Assembly: GCA_904501965.1 (NCBI GenBank) | Contig: CAJGCS010000034.1 | Location: forward strand, 1-10,014 | DNA length: 10,014 nucleotides | Source: an uncultured Bacilli bacterium | Lineage (GTDB): Bacteria; Bacillota_I; Bacilli_A; ML615J-28; CAG-313 | Reading direction: 5' to 3' | Shown here: positions 4,274-10,014 of the stretch, piece by piece | How positions within the stretch are numbered: the first letter of the stretch is position 1 | Layout of the letters: every line of letters starts with the position of its first letter | Made by a program: the position numbers and the translations under genes | The notes under the pieces: model-generated | The model's database searches: none | Told to the model about the DNA's origin: nothing | The model's input: only the letters and a program-made list of their open reading frames with translations

Positions 4274-5101
4274 CTAGTGCTTGAATATATTTAAAATTAA
4301 AAAGATAATTCCAAGTGTAAATGCATAAAATGAAAAAACAAGAATAGTTCTTTTATTAATAATTTTATAAAATAAAATGATACTTATATAACTTATAACA
4401 AATGTTAATAAAAATACAATTATTAAAGAACTTATATTAAAACTATTAATTAGATTTGTAAAATCACTATCAATAATACTTAATGTAAGGCTGCCGATAC
4501 TTGCGATAAGATAAAGAAAAAACGAAAAGTCCATTGTTACTTTTAATTTAGTGTTTTGTTTTATTCCCCCAAATAAAACACTACCACTTCTACTAACTCC
4601 TGGTATTATTGCTAGGCTTTGATATAAACCTATTACTAAGCTATCAATTATAGTAATTTCTTCTGTAAATATTTTCTTTTTCAATAACATTAAATAAATA
4701 ATATAAAGCATAAGAGAAGTAGCAAGTAAAGAAATTGATATTGTAATTGTGCTTAAGAGATATTTATTAACAAAATCTTTAAATAAAAAACCTGTAATAA
4801 TGATTGGAATACTTGCAATAAGTATTTTAAAAAGAAAAGATCTATTTAGATAGGGATAGTTTTTATTCTCTTTATTTGTGATTGAGGCTTTAACTAAAAT
4901 AAAAATCTTTTTAGAAAAGAAACAAAATATCGCAATTGTAGATGCAAAATTAAGAAGTATTTCTAAACTAATAGAAGAATTGTTTAAGTTAAGAATATTG
5001 GTAAGTAAAAGCATATGGGCACTAGAAGAGATTGGTAAGGGTTCTGTTACTCCTTGAACAATACCTAGTAAGCAAAGTTTAATAAATTCTATTAAAGACA
5101 T
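4274..5101 (-). CDS. uppP: Undecaprenyl-diphosphatase (UppP/BacA family)
   Basis: An integral membrane enzyme that dephosphorylates undecaprenyl diphosphate, recycling the lipid carrier of peptidoglycan and other cell-wall polymers; high activity gives bacitracin resistance. The 275-residue length is normal. The first family motif is GIVQGVTEPLPISSSAHM (13-30), with E20 and H29 at the positions of the catalytic Glu and His. The second is IIPGVSRSGS (165-174), with R171. Eight or so hydrophobic segments span the rest. Two small deviations: proline replaces the usual Phe after E20, and Ala28 replaces the Gly in SSSGH. GGTGAT lies just upstream of the ATG. A TATAAT-like box at 5121-5116 (minus strand) is close to the gene and has a weak -35. 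No sporulation signal is seen for it. Co-transcription into cotZ is possible but cotZ has its own promoter. Confidence 0.93.
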   Translation of the reverse strand: MSLIEFIKLCLLGIVQGVTEPLPISSSAHMLLLTNILNLNNSSISLEILLNFASTIAIFCFFSKKIFILVKASITNKENKNYPYLNRSFLFKILIASIPIIITGFLFKDFVNKYLLSTITISISLLATSLMLYIIYLMLLKKKIFTEEITIIDSLVIGLYQSLAIIPGVSRSGSVLFGGIKQNTKLKVTMDFSFFLYLIASIGSLTLSIIDSDFTNLINSFNISSLIIVFLLTFVISYISIILFYKIINKRTILVFSFYAFTLGIIFLILNIFKH

Positions 5102-5165
5102 AGTATCACCATTTTATTATATGCAATAGCCCAAAATAATAAGAATATAAATATATATTTATTAG

Positions 5166-5194
5166 TTGAAAAAAAATAAGTAATATTGTATAAT
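5166..5194 (+). promoter_or_regulatory. Sigma-A promoter of the EIIB-like membrane protein gene
   Basis: TTGAAA (5166-5171), a 17-base spacer, and a perfect TATAAT (5189-5194). Transcription should start near 5201. This places the first in-frame possible start (5186) upstream of the transcript, which supports the ATG at 5222. Confidence 0.8.
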
Positions 5195-5221
5195 ATGCTT
5201 AAAAGAAGGAGAATTAGTATT

Positions 5222-5632
5222 ATGCGTTCTTTATTATCAAATGTTTTAATTAATTTTTTAGAAGGTACAGCTCAAGCACCTAATCCTGAAAATCAAGAAT
5301 TTGACTGGACTCTTGCTTTATTAATTGCAATAGGATGTTTTGTAGTACCTGTTGTACTACTTTCTATATTTGTAATAATTAAAAAGATTATTAAAATCTT
5401 TAAGCGTAGTGGAAAGAAGAAAAAATCTAGTTTATCTAAAGATGCATTCCTAGCTTTATTTGGCAAAGACAATGTTATTTCAGTTGATACAGTTATGACA
5501 AGAGTAATTGTTGAAGTAAAAGATGTTGATTTAGTTAACTTAGAAGAACTAAAAAAACTAAATGTTGGTATTTTAATTACTGGTAATGTAATTAAATGCT
5601 CATCTGAAGCATACGCTGAGTTATTCAAGTAA
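5222..5632 (+). CDS. Single-pass membrane protein with cysteine-less PTS EIIB-like domain
   Basis: A 136-residue protein. A hydrophobic segment at about 29-53 is followed by a basic stretch (54-68, with KKIIKIFKRSGKKKK), which puts the C-terminal domain in the cytosol. Residues 70-136 resemble the EIIB domain of glucose-type phosphotransferase systems: FLALFGKDNVISVD (77-89), then an MTRVIVEVKDV run (92-102), then LKKLNVGILITGNVIKC (110-126). In true EIIB the phosphorylated cysteine sits in the CxTRLR motif. Here that position is V91 (T90-V91-M92-T93-R94), so the domain cannot carry the phosphate. No EIIC or EIIA domain is fused or encoded nearby. A sensory, scaffolding or inhibitory role is likely, but that is inference. 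I chose the ATG at 5222: AAGGAG lies ten bases upstream and the promoter starts transcription near 5201. It has its own promoter and terminator, so it is probably monocistronic. Confidence 0.65.
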   Translation: MRSLLSNVLINFLEGTAQAPNPENQEFDWTLALLIAIGCFVVPVVLLSIFVIIKKIIKIFKRSGKKKKSSLSKDAFLALFGKDNVISVDTVMTRVIVEVKDVDLVNLEELKKLNVGILITGNVIKCSSEAYAELFK

Positions 5633-5639
5633 GTAAAAG

Positions 5640-5667
5640 ACCTATTGCCTGAATAGCAATAGGTTTT
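5640..5667 (+). terminator. Terminator or attenuator between the EIIB-like gene and pepV
   Basis: CCTATTGC (5641-5648), a loop of seven bases, then GCAATAGG (5656-5663), extended by an A-T pair and followed by TTTT and further A/T. It can end the EIIB-like transcript. No clear promoter is visible between it and the pepV ribosome binding site, so leakiness or a weak hidden promoter is implied. Confidence 0.7.
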
Positions 5668-5688
5668 AATTATTTTAGGAGGAATTTT

Positions 5689-7077
5689 ATGAATTTTAAA
5701 AATATTATTGAAGAAAATAAAGAGTTAATGTTAAAAACATTAAAAGAATTATTACAAATAAGAAGTGTATTAGATGAAGAAAATAAAACAGAAACTATGC
5801 CTTTTGGTAAAGGAATTGATGATGCACTTAACTATATGTTAGATGTTGCTAAAAAAGATGGTTTTGATACACTTAACTGCGATGGTTATGCAGGTCATAT
5901 AACATATGGTGATAACGATAAATCAATTGTTGGTGTGCTATGTCACTTAGACGTTGTACCTGAAGGTAATAACTGGACATACCCACCATATGGTGCAACT
6001 ATTGTAGGAGATAAAATTTATGCACGTGGAGCAATTGATGATAAAGGCCCTACTGTAGCTGCATACTATGCGTTAAAGTTTATAAAAGACGCTAATATTA
6101 AGCTTAAAAAACAAATTAGAATTATCCTTGGAACTGACGAAGAAACAGGTTGGAGAGGTGTAGCTCACTATTTTAGTAAACACCCTATGCCTGAGGTTGG
6201 CTTTGCACCTGATAGTAGTTTTCCTTTAATCTATGGTGAAAAAGGTAGAATGTCATATGATATTAGCATTAAACATCATGATGCATGTTTAGTTCAAAAT
6301 GATATTGTTGTATCTATCAAAGGTGGAGAAAGATATAATGTTGTTTTAGATAGCGTTGATGCATATTTAAAGGTTGATTTATCTAAAGAATTCATGGAAT
6401 ATTTAGAAAAAAACAACTTAAGTGGTGATTGCTATAAAGAAAATGATTTATATAAATATGAGTTAAAAGGCGTTGCTGCTCATGCAATGGAACCTGAAAA
6501 AGGAAGAAATGCCGGAACTTATATGTGTGATTTCTTAAAAGACTACTCTAAAAATCCACTTGTTAATTATGTAGGAAAACTTCATCACTTAGATCATCAT
6601 ATGAAAAATCATAACCTTGATTACAATGATTATGAAATGGGTCCACTTACTTGTAATATTGGTATTATTGATATTACTAAAGATTCATCAAGAGTAACAC
6701 TTGACTTAAGATATCCAGTTAGATATGATGCTTTAAAGTTTGATGAAGAATTAAGACATATTGTCGAAAAGCATGATTTAGTTATTACTGCATCAACTAA
6801 TAAAGCGCCGCACTATGTTTCACCAAGTGATCCACTAGTTGTACTTTTAAATGAAGCATACGTAAAACATAGCGGTGATACAGTAAATAAACCATTTACA
6901 GTAGGTGGTGGAACTTACGCATCTATGATGCCAAAAGCAGTTGCATTCGGGCCAGAAATGCCAGATGAACCTCTACTTGCTCATCAAAGAGACGAATATT
7001 TCACATTATCTACATTCTATATGAGTGTTCTTATTTATATTGATGCAATCATTGCTTTAGGTGAACTTGATGCGTAG
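5689..7077 (+). CDS. pepV: Xaa-His dipeptidase PepV (M20 metallopeptidase)
   Basis: A cytosolic zinc dipeptidase that splits a broad range of dipeptides, releasing amino acids. At 462 residues it matches PepV. Motifs in order: GVLCHLDVVPEG (82-93), with H86 and D88; the ARGAIDDKGPTVAAYYALK run (112-130), with the metal-bridging D117; LGTDEETGWRG (147-157), with catalytic E151 and metal ligand E152; FAPDSSFPLIYGEKG (172-186), with D175; and LLAHQRDEYF (429-438), with H432. These match, with small offsets, the two-zinc site of Lactobacillus delbrueckii PepV. A lid or dimerisation-like insertion lies between about residues 190 and 390. A strong AGGAGG ribosome binding site lies six bases before the ATG. 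The stop overlaps the start of trmB. There is a terminator-like hairpin upstream and no obvious promoter, so its expression may depend on readthrough. Confidence 0.95.
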   Translation: MNFKNIIEENKELMLKTLKELLQIRSVLDEENKTETMPFGKGIDDALNYMLDVAKKDGFDTLNCDGYAGHITYGDNDKSIVGVLCHLDVVPEGNNWTYPPYGATIVGDKIYARGAIDDKGPTVAAYYALKFIKDANIKLKKQIRIILGTDEETGWRGVAHYFSKHPMPEVGFAPDSSFPLIYGEKGRMSYDISIKHHDACLVQNDIVVSIKGGERYNVVLDSVDAYLKVDLSKEFMEYLEKNNLSGDCYKENDLYKYELKGVAAHAMEPEKGRNAGTYMCDFLKDYSKNPLVNYVGKLHHLDHHMKNHNLDYNDYEMGPLTCNIGIIDITKDSSRVTLDLRYPVRYDALKFDEELRHIVEKHDLVITASTNKAPHYVSPSDPLVVLLNEAYVKHSGDTVNKPFTVGGGTYASMMPKAVAFGPEMPDEPLLAHQRDEYFTLSTFYMSVLIYIDAIIALGELDA

Positions 7078-7717
7078 AAGAGGAGTTAAAAATCTTAGTA
7101 CAAGAATTGTATCTCATCCCGAAGTATTAATTCAAAATCCAACTGATTACAAAGGAAAATGGAAAAGTTTATTTAAAAACGATAATCCAATTTATCTTGA
7201 AATTGGTATGGGTAAAGGTGACTTTATTTTAGAACTTGCAAGAAGAAATCCAAATATCAACTATATTGGACTTGAAAAATTTCCAAGCGTAATTGTTGTT
7301 GCTATGGATAAACTTGTTTTATCAAAACTACCAAATGTTATACTTGTATGTTTTGATGCAAGCAATCTAACAGAAATATTTGAAGACTCTGAAATCGATA
7401 AAATCTATTTAAATTTTAGTGACCCATGGCCAAAAGCACGTCATGCAAAACGTCGCTTAACTTCAAAGACTTTCTTAAATACTTATGAACAAATCTTGAA
7501 AAAAGGTGCTCATATTGAGTTTAAAACAGATAACAGAGGTTTATTTGAGTATAGTTTAATTTCATTAAATGAAAATAACTGGGAGTTTTTAAATTTAACT
7601 CTTGACCTTCATACTGACTATAACACAGAAGAAATCGCAAAAACAGAGTATGAAAAAAGATTTATAGCGCTTGGCCAACCAATATATTTTATTGAAACTA
7701 AGAAAAAGGAAAAATAA
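7070..7717 (+). CDS. trmB: tRNA (guanine-N7-)-methyltransferase
   Basis: Methylates N7 of guanine 46 in the variable loop of tRNAs, with S-adenosylmethionine as donor. A 215-residue Rossmann-fold enzyme. It shows the SAM-binding EIGMGKGDF (44-52), the SDPWPKARHAKRRL signature (about 120-135), FKTDN (about 151-155) followed by an EYSL segment, and the C-terminal TEYEKRF. The ATG at 7070 gives the expected MRRRGVKN start and has AGGTGA five bases upstream; a GTG at 7061 lies inside that ribosome binding site. The first eight bases overlap the end of pepV, and its TAA overlaps the ATG of the next gene (TAATG), so this is a translationally coupled operon. Confidence 0.95.
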   Translation: MRRRGVKNLSTRIVSHPEVLIQNPTDYKGKWKSLFKNDNPIYLEIGMGKGDFILELARRNPNINYIGLEKFPSVIVVAMDKLVLSKLPNVILVCFDASNLTEIFEDSEIDKIYLNFSDPWPKARHAKRRLTSKTFLNTYEQILKKGAHIEFKTDNRGLFEYSLISLNENNWEFLNLTLDLHTDYNTEEIAKTEYEKRFIALGQPIYFIETKKKEK

Positions 7718-8226
7718 TGAAAGCATATCTAGGAAGTAAAAACATAGTAAAAGTAAATGCAACTAAAGAAATACTAGAACCATTTGGTTATGAGGTAATT
7801 GGCGTTGATGTGGATTCTAAAGTATCAGCTCAACCAAAGTCTGACTTAGAAACAATAAATGGTGCTAAAAATAGAGCTTTAGCACTGCCAACAGATGGCA
7901 TTCGTATTGGCCTTGAAGCTGGTATTGAAATGCTTGATGGCGATATGTATTTAACTAATTTTGGTGTTTTAATTGATTTAAAAGGTAATGTTTATAAAGC
8001 CGGTGGAACTAGAATTGTTCTTCCAAAAGAAATTGCAAATCTAATTTTAGTTGATAAACTTGAACTAAGTGATGCAATGGAAAAGTATTTTAATACACTT
8101 GATATCAAACATAAAAATGGTGCAATCGGTCACTTTACAAACGATTTAGTTGTAAGATGCGATATCTTTACACATATTGTTAAATTACTTTATGGACAAT
8201 ACTTATATCATGAAACAAACAAATAA
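7717..8226 (+). CDS. Inosine/xanthosine triphosphatase (DUF84, YjjX family)
   Basis: A 169-residue protein of the DUF84 NTPase family. These enzymes hydrolyse ITP and XTP to clear damaged purine nucleotides from the pool. Matching features are GSKNIVKVNATKEIL (6-20), VSAQPKSDLETINGAKNRAL (36-55) with the QP and NGAKNRA signatures, IGLEAGIEML (64-73), the lysine-rich LP segment (about 101-110), and GAIGHFTNDLVVR (135-147). It is coupled to trmB by a TAATG overlap and followed after 29 bases by a DJ-1-like gene. Family membership is clear; the exact substrate cannot be read from the sequence, so no gene symbol is assigned. Confidence 0.85.
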   Translation: MKAYLGSKNIVKVNATKEILEPFGYEVIGVDVDSKVSAQPKSDLETINGAKNRALALPTDGIRIGLEAGIEMLDGDMYLTNFGVLIDLKGNVYKAGGTRIVLPKEIANLILVDKLELSDAMEKYFNTLDIKHKNGAIGHFTNDLVVRCDIFTHIVKLLYGQYLYHETNK

Positions 8227-8255
8227 ATAATTTCGTATTATTAAAGAGGTATTAT

Positions 8256-8792
8256 ATGAAAGGTATAATCTTACTTGCAAATCACTTTGAAGATGTGGAA
8301 GCGATTTGTACAATCGATATGTTAAGAAGAGCAAAAATTGATATTGATCTTGTTAGTATAACTGGCAGCTTAAGTTTAACTACACAAAGTGGTTTGAAGA
8401 TCACTACAGAAAAACTAATAGAAGAAGTTTTACTAGACGAATATGACTTCTTAGTTATTCCAGGTGGAAAAGCAATATTTGAAACACACATAAGTAGCGA
8501 GATTACAAAAAATGTTGTAAAACATTTCATTAATAAAAATCAACTTGTAAGTGCAATATGCGCTGCACCGATGGTTTTAAAAGACTATTTAGAAAATTCA
8601 AACTTCACATGTTTTCCAAGCTGTGAAACAAATATAAAAGGAAACTACACATCAAATAATGTTGAAGTAGTAAACAATATTATTACTTCAAAAGCAGCTG
8701 GAACAACATTTGATTTTGCTTATGAAATAATTAAATATTTAAAAGGGGAAACACTTGCAAAACAAGTGTTAGAAAATGTTTATTATAAATAG
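8256..8792 (+). CDS. DJ-1/PfpI family protein (YajL-like)
   Basis: A 178-residue protein of the DJ-1/ThiJ branch. Members act in resistance to oxidative and carbonyl stress, and some have chaperone, glyoxalase or deglycase activity, which is debated. The nucleophile elbow is AICAAP (100-105), with C102 at the position of DJ-1 Cys106. The ANHFEDVEA start holds E15, the partner of the reactive cysteine (Glu18 in DJ-1). VIPGGKA (67-73) and SKAAGTTFDFAYEIIKYL (145-162) are the other conserved blocks. The histidine that DJ-1 has after the cysteine (His126) aligns with Phe120, so acid-base chemistry there is altered. AGAGGT lies five bases before the ATG. It ends the pepV operon, and no hairpin terminator follows it. 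Function beyond the family is not certain. Confidence 0.88.
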   Translation: MKGIILLANHFEDVEAICTIDMLRRAKIDIDLVSITGSLSLTTQSGLKITTEKLIEEVLLDEYDFLVIPGGKAIFETHISSEITKNVVKHFINKNQLVSAICAAPMVLKDYLENSNFTCFPSCETNIKGNYTSNNVEVVNNIITSKAAGTTFDFAYEIIKYLKGETLAKQVLENVYYK

Positions 8793-8813
8793 TCAATTGT
8801 AAGTAGACAAAGT

Positions 8814-8828
8814 TCTAGTATAACTAGA
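8814..8828. promoter_or_regulatory. Operator-like palindrome upstream of the ABC transporter promoter
   Basis: TCTAGT (8814-8819) and its exact reverse complement ACTAGA (8823-8828) flank ATA. It lies just upstream of the -35 box at 8839. Its position allows regulation of the ABC transporter operon, but no regulator is identified and the six-base arms could arise by chance. Confidence 0.3.
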
Positions 8829-8838
8829 TTAGAATATA

Positions 8839-8867
8839 TTGATTATTTATTTAGATATTGATATAAT
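8839..8867 (+). promoter_or_regulatory. Sigma-A promoter of the ABC transporter operon, with dyad over the -10
   Basis: TTGATT (8839-8844), a 17-base spacer, and TATAAT (8862-8867) preceded by TGA (8859-8861), so it also has an extended -10. An eight-base inverted repeat, TAGATATT (8852-8859) and AATATCTA (8865-8872), with a five-base loop, covers the -10 box, which suggests a repressor site. The dyad is AT-rich, so the second point is weak. The gene's AAAGGAGGT ribosome binding site follows at 8881-8889. Confidence 0.7.
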
Positions 8868-8895
8868 ATCTATAAATTAAAAAGGAGGTAAAGTT

Positions 8896-9981
8896 ATGCA
8901 AAAAGATTTATTAAGACTAGAAGACGTTACTAAATACTATACTTCCTCAGGTGGCGTAGGTTTGGGGATACATAAAGTAAATCTTTCTTTCAACCTAGGT
9001 GAGTTTGTTGTTATTACTGGCTCATCTGGATCTGGTAAGACAACTCTTCTAAATGTTATAACAGGGATGGATACTTACGAAGAAGGTTCAATCTTTGTTG
9101 AAGGAGAAGATACAACTTACTATGGAAGATTAGATTATGAAAACTTCAGAAGAAAATATATAAGTTTTATATTTCAAAATTACAATCTAATTGATTCTTA
9201 TACGGCATATCAAAATGTTGAACTTGCACTTATTGCACGTGGTATTCCAAAAAACGAAAGAAAAAAAGAAGTAGTAGATATCTTAAAAAAAGTTGGACTT
9301 GAAAAAAGAATGAACCACCGTGTAACAAGATTATCTGGTGGGGAAAAACAAAGAGTATCTATAGCAAGAGCTCTTTGTAGTGATGCTCCAATTATTGCAT
9401 GTGATGAAATTACAGGTAACCTAGATATGGCAACTTCAATTGAAATAATTGAGTTACTAAAAAATTTAAGTAAAGGTAAGCTTGTCCTTCTTGTAAGCCA
9501 CGATGTTAATGAAGCAATAGATTATGCAACACGTGTTATCGTAATGCATGATGGTTCAGTAGATAAAGACTATTCTGTAAGCCATGATGATGATATTTGT
9601 GAAGAGTGTTTAAAAGAAGAAATAAAACAAAAACTTCTTGTTCGTCCTGATGAAAATACATTATCATCAAAAGAAGTTGCAGAAAAAATCAAAGTTAAAA
9701 AATCAAAGAGAAATCCTTCAAAGCTAGAAGGCATACTTTCACTTATATTTGGTATTATGTCTATAGTGTTTGGTGATTTTATTTTGTCAATCATCACTTT
9801 TAAATTGTTCAAAAAATCACTATTTACTGAAGGAAGAAACTTAGGATTTGTTGCTAGAAGACTAGGGATTGCAGGAATTATTTTGTTTATTTTAAAGATT
9901 TTGCTTCTTATTGGTTTCATTATTTTTGTTGTTATCCTTTTCTTGTTAGGAGAAATTGAAATAATAAGGGAGGTGCAATAA
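8896..9981 (+). CDS. ABC transporter ATPase (MacB/LolD type) with C-terminal membrane hairpin
   Basis: A 361-residue ATPase of the family that drives MacB/FtsX-like permeases (lipoprotein, antimicrobial-peptide or lipid efflux, and signalling). Walker A is GSSGSGKT (42-49), Q-loop Q94, signature LSGGEKQRVSIARAL (146-160), Walker B PIIACDE (165-171), and the H-loop histidine H202. The usual DEPTGNLD is DEITGNLD here (170-177). After the ATPase (about 1-225) is an unusual extension: an acidic linker with HDDDICEECLKEE (230-242), a lysine-rich segment, and two hydrophobic helices (about 279-303 and 323-351). Most members of this group end near residue 230, so this ATPase seems to anchor itself to the membrane. 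AAAGGAGGT lies before the ATG. The next gene starts one base after its stop and probably encodes the permease or a zinc-ribbon partner. The substrate is unknown. Confidence 0.9.
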   Translation: MQKDLLRLEDVTKYYTSSGGVGLGIHKVNLSFNLGEFVVITGSSGSGKTTLLNVITGMDTYEEGSIFVEGEDTTYYGRLDYENFRRKYISFIFQNYNLIDSYTAYQNVELALIARGIPKNERKKEVVDILKKVGLEKRMNHRVTRLSGGEKQRVSIARALCSDAPIIACDEITGNLDMATSIEIIELLKNLSKGKLVLLVSHDVNEAIDYATRVIVMHDGSVDKDYSVSHDDDICEECLKEEIKQKLLVRPDENTLSSKEVAEKIKVKKSKRNPSKLEGILSLIFGIMSIVFGDFILSIITFKLFKKSLFTEGRNLGFVARRLGIAGIILFILKILLLIGFIIFVVILFLLGEIEIIREVQ

Positions 9982-9982
9982 A

Positions 9983-10014
9983 ATGATTTGTAAGAAATGT
10001 GGAAAAGAAATTAT
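9983..10014 (+). CDS. N-terminus of zinc-ribbon protein (partial)
   Basis: The ATG at 9983 has a strong GGGAGGTG ribosome binding site eight bases upstream and follows the ATPase stop by one base. The ten visible codons read MICKKCGKEI, the first half of a short CxxC zinc ribbon typical of membrane proteins and permeases that follow such ATPases. The rest lies beyond the window. Its role is probably the membrane partner of the ATPase, but that is not shown here. Confidence 0.75.
   Translation, partial: MICKKCGKEI

Noticed and set aside
5101..5121. TATAAT-like box upstream of uppP as a strong promoter
   Set aside because: The -35 is poor (TTCTTA at 18 bases) and the start site would fall on the ribosome binding site. 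It is mentioned in the uppP entry but not called as a promoter.
8793..8830. Terminator after the DJ-1-like gene
   Set aside because: No stem followed by a T-run is present; only the TCTAGT palindrome is seen, which lacks a T-run.

Overview
The window is an AT-rich, gene-dense stretch of a chromosome from a low-GC Gram-positive bacterium. Strong AGGAGG-type ribosome binding sites, sigma-A promoters close to TTGACA-17-TATAAT, and genes for PepV, TrmB, CoaX (type III), DegV-like and DUF1836 proteins all fit Bacillota. A cotZ-type spore-coat gene, preceded by a sigma-K-like promoter and facing a CotO-like gene, suggests an endospore former or a close descendant of one. All 14 complete genes stop with TAA (8) or TAG (6) and none with TGA. 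Tryptophan is TGG. The likeliest home is a deep-branching or gut-type lineage of Bacilli near the Mollicutes, but this is an inference and I cannot name a genus. No rRNA, tRNA, CRISPR array, insertion sequence or phage gene is visible, and no intergenic gap exceeds about 170 bases.

Layout. Positions 1-117 (minus) hold the start of a membrane or exported protein that runs off the left edge. Positions 278-825 (plus) are a two-gene redox operon: a thioredoxin with a WCGYC active site, and a very short ferredoxin:thioredoxin-reductase catalytic subunit. The operon ends in a perfect 28-bp palindrome that also terminates the convergent DUF1836 regulator gene (818-1450, minus). A divergent control region (about 1451-1615) holds two sigma-A promoters and several dyads, and leads into a divergent DegV-like lipid-binding protein (1616-2464). 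Type III pantothenate kinase (coaX, 2561-3316) is followed by a CotO-like coat gene (3350-3694), a bidirectional terminator, and the minus-strand cotZ (3804-4217) and uppP (4274-5101).

The right half is entirely plus strand. A single-pass membrane protein with a cysteine-less EIIB-like domain (5222-5632) has its own strong promoter and a terminator. Next come pepV, trmB, a DUF84 inosine/xanthosine triphosphatase and a DJ-1-like protein (5689-8792); the first three are translationally coupled or overlapping. Last is a new transcription unit: an ABC ATPase of the MacB/LolD type with a C-terminal membrane hairpin (8896-9981), followed by the first ten codons of a zinc-ribbon protein (from 9983).

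How the genes work together. The trx-FTR pair is best read as a ferredoxin-driven disulfide-reduction unit, since the reductase sits one base from its likely substrate. UppP recycles the lipid carrier for wall synthesis, CoaX starts CoA synthesis, PepV releases amino acids from dipeptides, and TrmB and the DUF84 protein do tRNA modification and nucleotide-pool cleaning. Most of the window is housekeeping. The points worth a second look are the ferredoxin-linked thioredoxin pair, the palindrome that gives two convergent proteins the same C-terminus, the paired operator-like dyads, the EIIB-like protein that has lost its phosphorylation cysteine, and the cotO/cotZ arrangement. I did not find a wholly new defence or mobile system.
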